Positions 34,839 through 39,719 of a stretch of DNA of 39,719 nt are shown here, piece after piece. Under the pieces are notes generated by a model that saw nothing but the letters and a program-made list of their open reading frames with translations, was not told the origin of the DNA and made no database searches. Position 1 is the stretch's first letter, and each line of letters opens with the position of its first letter. The DNA comes from Gammaproteobacteria bacterium (lineage in GTDB: Bacteria > Pseudomonadota > Gammaproteobacteria > Pseudomonadales > Azotimanducaceae). The stretch spans positions 1 to 39,719 of the forward strand of contig JAFIFL010000007.1 of the NCBI GenBank assembly GCA_020832055.1, given 5' to 3'. Position numbers and translations under genes: made by a program.

Positions 34839-36785
34839 ATGACTGCTGCCCGCGATAGCGCCTGGACCCTGCAGGATGCGCGTGACCTCTATGCCATGGA
34901 CGTCTGGGGAGACGGTTTCTTCGGCATCAACGACAAGGGGCATGTCAGCGTTCAACCCATCGAGGGTGAGGCCATCAGCGTCGATATCAACGACGTCATC
35001 GAGGAGGCCCTGCAGGAAGGTTCCACCCTGCCGCTGATCATCCGCTTTCAGGACATCATCAGCTCACGGGTCAAGCGCCTGAACCGCAAGTTCCGGGAGG
35101 CCATTGCCGCAGCCGAGTACGACGGCAGGTACCGCAGCATCTTCCCGATCAAGGTCAACCAGCTGCAGGAAGTGGTGGCCGAAGTGATGGATGCCGGCCG
35201 TGAGTTCGACACCGGCCTCGAATGCGGTTCCAAGGCGGAGCTGATGGCGGCCCTGCCCCTGATCGGCACGGATACCCTGCTTTTGTGCAACGGCGTCAAG
35301 GATCACGTGATGCTGTCGCTGATGCTCAACGCCCAGCAGCTTGGACAGCAGGTCGTACCCATCATCGAGAAGTATTCGGAATTCGACCAGCTGCTGACCC
35401 TCGGGCAGCAACGTGGCCTGAATCCGCGCCTGGGCGTGCGCGTCAAGCTGAATACCCGTGGCGCCGGCCGCTGGTATGAGTCCGGCGGCGCCCGATCGAA
35501 GTTCGGGCTGACCATCCCCGAACTGCTGCGTCTGGTGAAGACGCTGGACAGACTCGGCAAGGGCGACTGTCTGGAGCTGCTGCACTTCCACCTCGGCAGC
35601 CAGATTTCGGACATCCAGGTGTTACGCAGCGCGGTCAAGGAGATCACCCAGATCTATGCGGATCTGGTGCTGCGAGGCGTGAAGGTCAGGTTCCTGGACG
35701 TAGGCGGTGGCCTCGGCGTGAACTACGGTGGTGACTACGACAATCCCGAGTCCTCCATCAATTACGGTCTGCGGGAGTACGCCAATGTGGTGGTGTACGC
35801 GGTCAAGGAAATCTGTGAGGAGCGTGGTGTCCCCGTGCCCACGCTGCTGTCGGAAAGCGGCCGCGCGCTGACAGCCCACCACTCCATGCTGGTGGTGCCG
35901 GTGCTGGGCGTTCACCGCCCGGACAGCCCGCCGATGAATGACGAGCCGCCTGAAGATTCACCGTCCGTGGTCAAACGGATGGAGACGGCCTACCAGGAGG
36001 CCTGTGACGCCGAAGTCCCCGGCATGCTGCTGGAGAGTTATCACGATGCCCGGGAGGCCCGGGAGGAAGCCGATCAGCTCATGCGGCTGGGTTTCATGAA
36101 CCTCGACGAGCTCGCACACACCGACAGCCTTTACTGGAGCATCTGCCGGGAGGTGCTGCGCAAACTGGCGGCGGCGGAGTTGACGCCACCGCCCACCGAA
36201 CAACTGGAACTCGAAGAACAGCTCACAGACCTCTATCTGTGCGACTTCTCCGTCTTTCACTCCATCATCGACCATTGGGCCATTGAACAGGTGTTTCCGG
36301 TCATGCCGCTGCACCGCCTGGACGAACGGCCCCGGCGCCGGGCTCAGGTGGTGGACCTGACCTGCGATTCGGACGGCAAGATCGATCAGTATGTGGTCGG
36401 CCATGGCAATACCAGCTGGTTGCCGCTGCACAACCACATCGACGGCGAGCCCTACCACATCGGCATCTTCCTGGTCGGTGCCTACCAGGAGATCCTGGGC
36501 GATGCCCACAACCTGCTCGGCCGGGTCGACGAGGTGCATGTCTACGCCCGTGCAGACGAAGCCGGCAACTTCTGGATCGAGGAGACCCTGAAGGGGATCA
36601 GCATCAAGGACATGCTCGGGCAGGTGCAGTATTTCTCCAACGACCTCGACCGCCGCATGAGCGAACTGGTGCGCAAGCAGATCAATGCCGGCGTGATCAA
36701 GGCGGCCGACGCCTCGAAGATCCTCAACAACTACACGCGGCGTCTGGAAGAGAGCACCTACTGCACGACGGACGTGGTGACGTAA
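34839..36785 (+). CDS. speA: Biosynthetic arginine decarboxylase
   Basis: 648 aa; YRSIFPIKVNQLQEVV, GLECGSKAELMAAL, LLHFHLGSQISDI, FLDVGGGLGVNYGGDY, C-terminal YTRRLEESTYC; directly abuts speB. Confidence 0.95.
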   Translation: MTAARDSAWTLQDARDLYAMDVWGDGFFGINDKGHVSVQPIEGEAISVDINDVIEEALQEGSTLPLIIRFQDIISSRVKRLNRKFREAIAAAEYDGRYRSIFPIKVNQLQEVVAEVMDAGREFDTGLECGSKAELMAALPLIGTDTLLLCNGVKDHVMLSLMLNAQQLGQQVVPIIEKYSEFDQLLTLGQQRGLNPRLGVRVKLNTRGAGRWYESGGARSKFGLTIPELLRLVKTLDRLGKGDCLELLHFHLGSQISDIQVLRSAVKEITQIYADLVLRGVKVRFLDVGGGLGVNYGGDYDNPESSINYGLREYANVVVYAVKEICEERGVPVPTLLSESGRALTAHHSMLVVPVLGVHRPDSPPMNDEPPEDSPSVVKRMETAYQEACDAEVPGMLLESYHDAREAREEADQLMRLGFMNLDELAHTDSLYWSICREVLRKLAAAELTPPPTEQLELEEQLTDLYLCDFSVFHSIIDHWAIEQVFPVMPLHRLDERPRRRAQVVDLTCDSDGKIDQYVVGHGNTSWLPLHNHIDGEPYHIGIFLVGAYQEILGDAHNLLGRVDEVHVYARADEAGNFWIEETLKGISIKDMLGQVQYFSNDLDRRMSELVRKQINAGVIKAADASKILNNYTRRLEESTYCTTDVVT

Positions 36786-36848
36786 GGGCCAACAGCTCAT
36801 CCTGGCGGCAAGGCCCGACAGCGTGCGGGCCGGGAAGGGGAGGAGACC

Positions 36849-37190
36849 ATGTGTCCGGGACACTGGTCTGCGGTACAGACGCGCGCGCCGGCCGTCATCG
36901 ACGCCGCCAACGGCTTCGTACTGACGTGGGCGGAGCTCGACGTGCAGTCGAAGCGCATCGCGCGCTGGCTGGCGGGTCGGGGACTCGTTCCGGGTGACCA
37001 CGTCGCCCTGTTCATGAAAAACCATCTTCAGTTCTTCGCCGTGTGTTGGGCGACACTGCGATCCGGCCCCCACGTGTATGCCATTTCCGCTGACCATTCC
37101 TCCCCTCAGTGGGCAGCCGCAGCGACATTCGGGCGTGGTGGTTTGGGGAACGTCTCATGTCCCGGCCAGGCGCTCGCATGCTGGTTGTGA
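36849..37190 (+). pseudogene. N-terminal fragment of an acyl-CoA synthetase (AMP-binding) gene
   Basis: GHWSAVQTRAPAVIDAANGFVLTWAELDVQSKRIARWLAGRGLVPGDHVALFMKNHLQFFAVCWATLRSGPHVYAIS matches the family N-terminus, then homology stops abruptly. Confidence 0.75.
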
Positions 37191-37265
37191 GTGCGTGTCG
37201 TGAATGTGTTGCGGACCGCAAACTAATGGCATAGATTGCGTCAATAGATTGGGGGGAGATGAGTC

Positions 37266-38276
37266 ATGGACGTGCTGCGTACGCCGGATGAGCGCTTCGA
37301 GGGCCTGGCAGGCTTTGGGTTTGCGGCTCATTACACCGAGATCGCAAGTGGTGACGGGCAGACGCTCAGGGTGCACCACATCGACGAAGGTCCCCGGGAT
37401 GGTGAGGTCCTGCTTTGCATGCACGGCCAGCCCACCTGGTCCTACCTTTACCGCAAGATGATTCCGCCGCTCACCGCGGCCGGCTATCGGGTCGTTGCCC
37501 CTGATCTGGTGGGATTCGGACGTTCGGACAAGCCGGCCGCTCAGGATGATTTCACCTACGCACGCCATGTGCAGTGGATGACGACATGGCTGCAGGCGCA
37601 GGATTTCGATCAGGTGACGCTGGTCTGCCAGGACTGGGGAGGATTGGTCGGTCTGCGTCTGGTGGCCGCGTGCCCGGAAAGATTTGCGCGGGTCGTGGTC
37701 GCGAACACCGGGCTGCCGGATGCGGAGGGCCTCACGCCTGACATGGCGGCACCCATGCGCGAGTTGCTGGCTTCCGTGCCTGTGGTCACCGTCGAAGAAC
37801 TTGGCAGCAGGTTCCTGGACAAAAGCGGTGCGCCGGGGTTTCTCTACTGGATCAAGTTTGCCGCCGAACAGCCGGACTTCAAAGTGGGTACTCTGGTGCA
37901 GTTCAGCGCTGGGGGCGCCCTGAGCGAAACCGAGATGGCGGCCTACGATGCGCCGTTTCCCGACGAGCGCTACATGGCCGGGGCGCGCCGGTTCCCGAGC
38001 CTTGTGCCGATCTTTCCCGATGATCCGGAGATTCCGGCACAGCGGGCAGCCTGGGAGGTACTGCGGAAGTTCGACAAACCCTTCCTCACGGCGTTCTCAG
38101 ACGCTGATCCCGTCACGGCTGGTGGCCATGAGCGATTCCAGCGCGAGGTGCCGGGAGCGCAGGGACAGCAGCATGTCACCATTCAGGGCGCCGGTCACTT
38201 TCTCCAGGAGGACCAGCCCGAGGCTTTTGCCGCAGCCATCATCGCGTTCGCGAGGGCCAATCCGCTGCGGAAGTGA
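37266..38276 (+). CDS. Haloalkane dehalogenase (HLD-I/DhlA-like)
   Basis: CMHGQPTWSYLYRKMIPPL, GFGRSDKPAAQDDFTYARH, nucleophile VCQDWGG, acid DADP, GAGHFLQED. Confidence 0.85.
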   Translation: MDVLRTPDERFEGLAGFGFAAHYTEIASGDGQTLRVHHIDEGPRDGEVLLCMHGQPTWSYLYRKMIPPLTAAGYRVVAPDLVGFGRSDKPAAQDDFTYARHVQWMTTWLQAQDFDQVTLVCQDWGGLVGLRLVAACPERFARVVVANTGLPDAEGLTPDMAAPMRELLASVPVVTVEELGSRFLDKSGAPGFLYWIKFAAEQPDFKVGTLVQFSAGGALSETEMAAYDAPFPDERYMAGARRFPSLVPIFPDDPEIPAQRAAWEVLRKFDKPFLTAFSDADPVTAGGHERFQREVPGAQGQQHVTIQGAGHFLQEDQPEAFAAAIIAFARANPLRK

Positions 38277-38325
38277 GTAAGCCGGCACAATCAGGCCGGG
38301 CGGCCGCAGCCATCGGTGTCCGGTG

Positions 38326-39471
38326 TCATCGCACCGACACTGCCGGATGCTCATTGGCGAACGCATCTGCCAGATAGCGTGCCATCTCCTGCCGCCTGCC
38401 AGCGTCCGTGGCGAAACTCTGCTCGAGAAAGGCATACAGCGCCAGGCGCGTGAGCATCTGCTGCTCAGCAGGCCGCATGGCGCGCTCGAAATGCTCCATG
38501 GAGCACGGGGGCTCGCCGGCGGTCGAGATGCCGAGATCGGGATCGGGTGCAAGCATCTGTTCAGCCTCTTCGCTCTCCCGGTCCAGACTGCGCAGCAACA
38601 GCGGACATAACGGTTTGTCCGGATGCCGGAACCAGCGCATGTAGATGCGGGCCACGTCCGCAAAGCCCACGTGACTGCCTTGGTGCAGGGTGACCAGTTG
38701 GCTGTTGCCCACCTTGTCGGGAATGGGTGCGGCGTTGTCCCCGTAGGGGATGATGGCGTCGGCGCTGCCGGCGATCATCATGAAGGGGATGCTCGCGGTC
38801 TCGAAGAACCTCGGCTCGAGAAAAGAACTCGGGCCGGCGATGGAGACTGCGGCGGCGAGGCGTGGATCGCGCAGGTCCCGATGGTAGGCGGCGAACGTCG
38901 TCGTCAAACCCCCGAGAGACAGGCCCACGGCGGCGATGCGCGACGGATCGAGCACTCCGTAGAGGCTGTCCTGTGGATCAGCATTGCGGGCCAGCAGGGC
39001 ATCGATCAGGAAGGAGACGTCGCCGGGCTGGTTGACGACATCCCCGGCGTTGGCACCGCCGGGTGCGCCGCCGTGGGTGAGCGGATAGTTGACGGCGATG
39101 ATGGCGTAGCCCTTGGGCACCAGAAATTCGACCAGATACTGCGGCTCGGCCACCGACGACATGAAACCGTGGCTGTAGACGATGAGCGGAAAGGGTCTCT
39201 GCGCCCGGCGGTCCGGGATCCAGAGGTAGCCGTTGAGTTCACGAACCGGGCTGCCTTCGAAGTCCCCATTGGGGTGGGTGGGCCGGGACGGGTCCGTCAG
39301 GGCAATGGACTGGCGCGCAACACCCAGCGCTCCAGGCTCATAGAACACGGCACTCTGCTCGCCGTCCGGAGTGGGCAGGCGTGGATTGAGCACGTAGATC
39401 GTGACCAGGATCAAAGCCGCGGCCAGGCCCAGGAGAATCTTGAACAGGAGACGCATCGGAATAGATTCCAT
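38326..39471 (-). CDS. Membrane-anchored alpha/beta hydrolase (PAF-acetylhydrolase/dienelactone hydrolase-like)
   Basis: N-terminal TM; LIVYSHGF, nucleophile GLSLGG, GSADAIIPY, HQGSHVGF. Confidence 0.82.
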   Translation of the reverse strand: MESIPMRLLFKILLGLAAALILVTIYVLNPRLPTPDGEQSAVFYEPGALGVARQSIALTDPSRPTHPNGDFEGSPVRELNGYLWIPDRRAQRPFPLIVYSHGFMSSVAEPQYLVEFLVPKGYAIIAVNYPLTHGGAPGGANAGDVVNQPGDVSFLIDALLARNADPQDSLYGVLDPSRIAAVGLSLGGLTTTFAAYHRDLRDPRLAAAVSIAGPSSFLEPRFFETASIPFMMIAGSADAIIPYGDNAAPIPDKVGNSQLVTLHQGSHVGFADVARIYMRWFRHPDKPLCPLLLRSLDRESEEAEQMLAPDPDLGISTAGEPPCSMEHFERAMRPAEQQMLTRLALYAFLEQSFATDAGRRQEMARYLADAFANEHPAVSVR

Positions 39472-39651
39472 TCATCGGGGTGCGGGGAGGAGGGGAACTC
39501 TGCGTGCCGTGTGTGCATCGTCCAGGTAAGCCGTGCAGACTTGGTAGAGCAGGCTGAATCGTACCAGGACTGCTGCCTGTCGCAGCGTGCTCTGGTGAAC
39601 ATGACCGCCGGGGAGGCCGCGCTCACCCTGCCGACACGCCATTGTGGGAGA

Positions 39652-39677
39652 GCGCTATTTCGCACAGCGAAATGCGC
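39652..39677. repeat. REP-like hairpin near the right edge
   Basis: TTGTGGGAGA followed by GCGCTATTTCGC-aca-GCGAAATGCGC (one mismatch). Confidence 0.45.
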
Positions 39678-39719
39678 CGATCTCGATGACATGCGGCGAA
39701 GGCAGTGACAGCAGCTTCG

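Noticed and set aside
33600-34955. 451-aa minus-strand ORF
   Set aside because: Antisense to agmatinase, which has unmistakable ureohydrolase motifs.
35958-37097. 379-aa minus-strand ORF
   Set aside because: Antisense to arginine decarboxylase and the acyl-CoA synthetase fragment.

Overview
High-GC (Gammaproteobacteria-like) chromosomal window. I read about 33 credible genes or gene remnants; no rRNA, tRNA or CRISPR was recognised. Main blocks: (i) an ECF sigma factor with a DUF6768-like membrane partner; (ii) a serine hydrolase (beta-lactamase fold), an MFS transporter and membrane proteins; (iii) a decayed BCCT transporter; (iv) a PLP-dependent decarboxylase; (v) a ~240-bp MITE-like element built from terminal inverted repeats and nested palindromes; (vi) two PhyH-type dioxygenases plus a surface-carbohydrate protein and a sulfotransferase; (vii) an MBL hydrolase and a baeRF-family protein; (viii) a 5'-truncated TonB-dependent receptor; (ix) an MFS gene frameshifted in an extreme G/C tract; (x) a divergent zinc-uptake locus (ZnuA-like, ZnuC-like and ZnuB-like proteins plus a His-rich outer-membrane protein) with a Zur-box-like site, flanked on both sides by polyamine-type genes (membrane-fused aminopropyltransferase-like protein; agmatinase and arginine decarboxylase); (xi) a haloalkane dehalogenase beside an acyl-CoA synthetase fragment. 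The most unusual signals are the MITE-like element, the zinc/aminopropyltransferase neighbourhood, the dioxygenase/glycan/sulfotransferase cluster, and the high density of truncated or start-less genes. No complete novel system could be proven from sequence alone.
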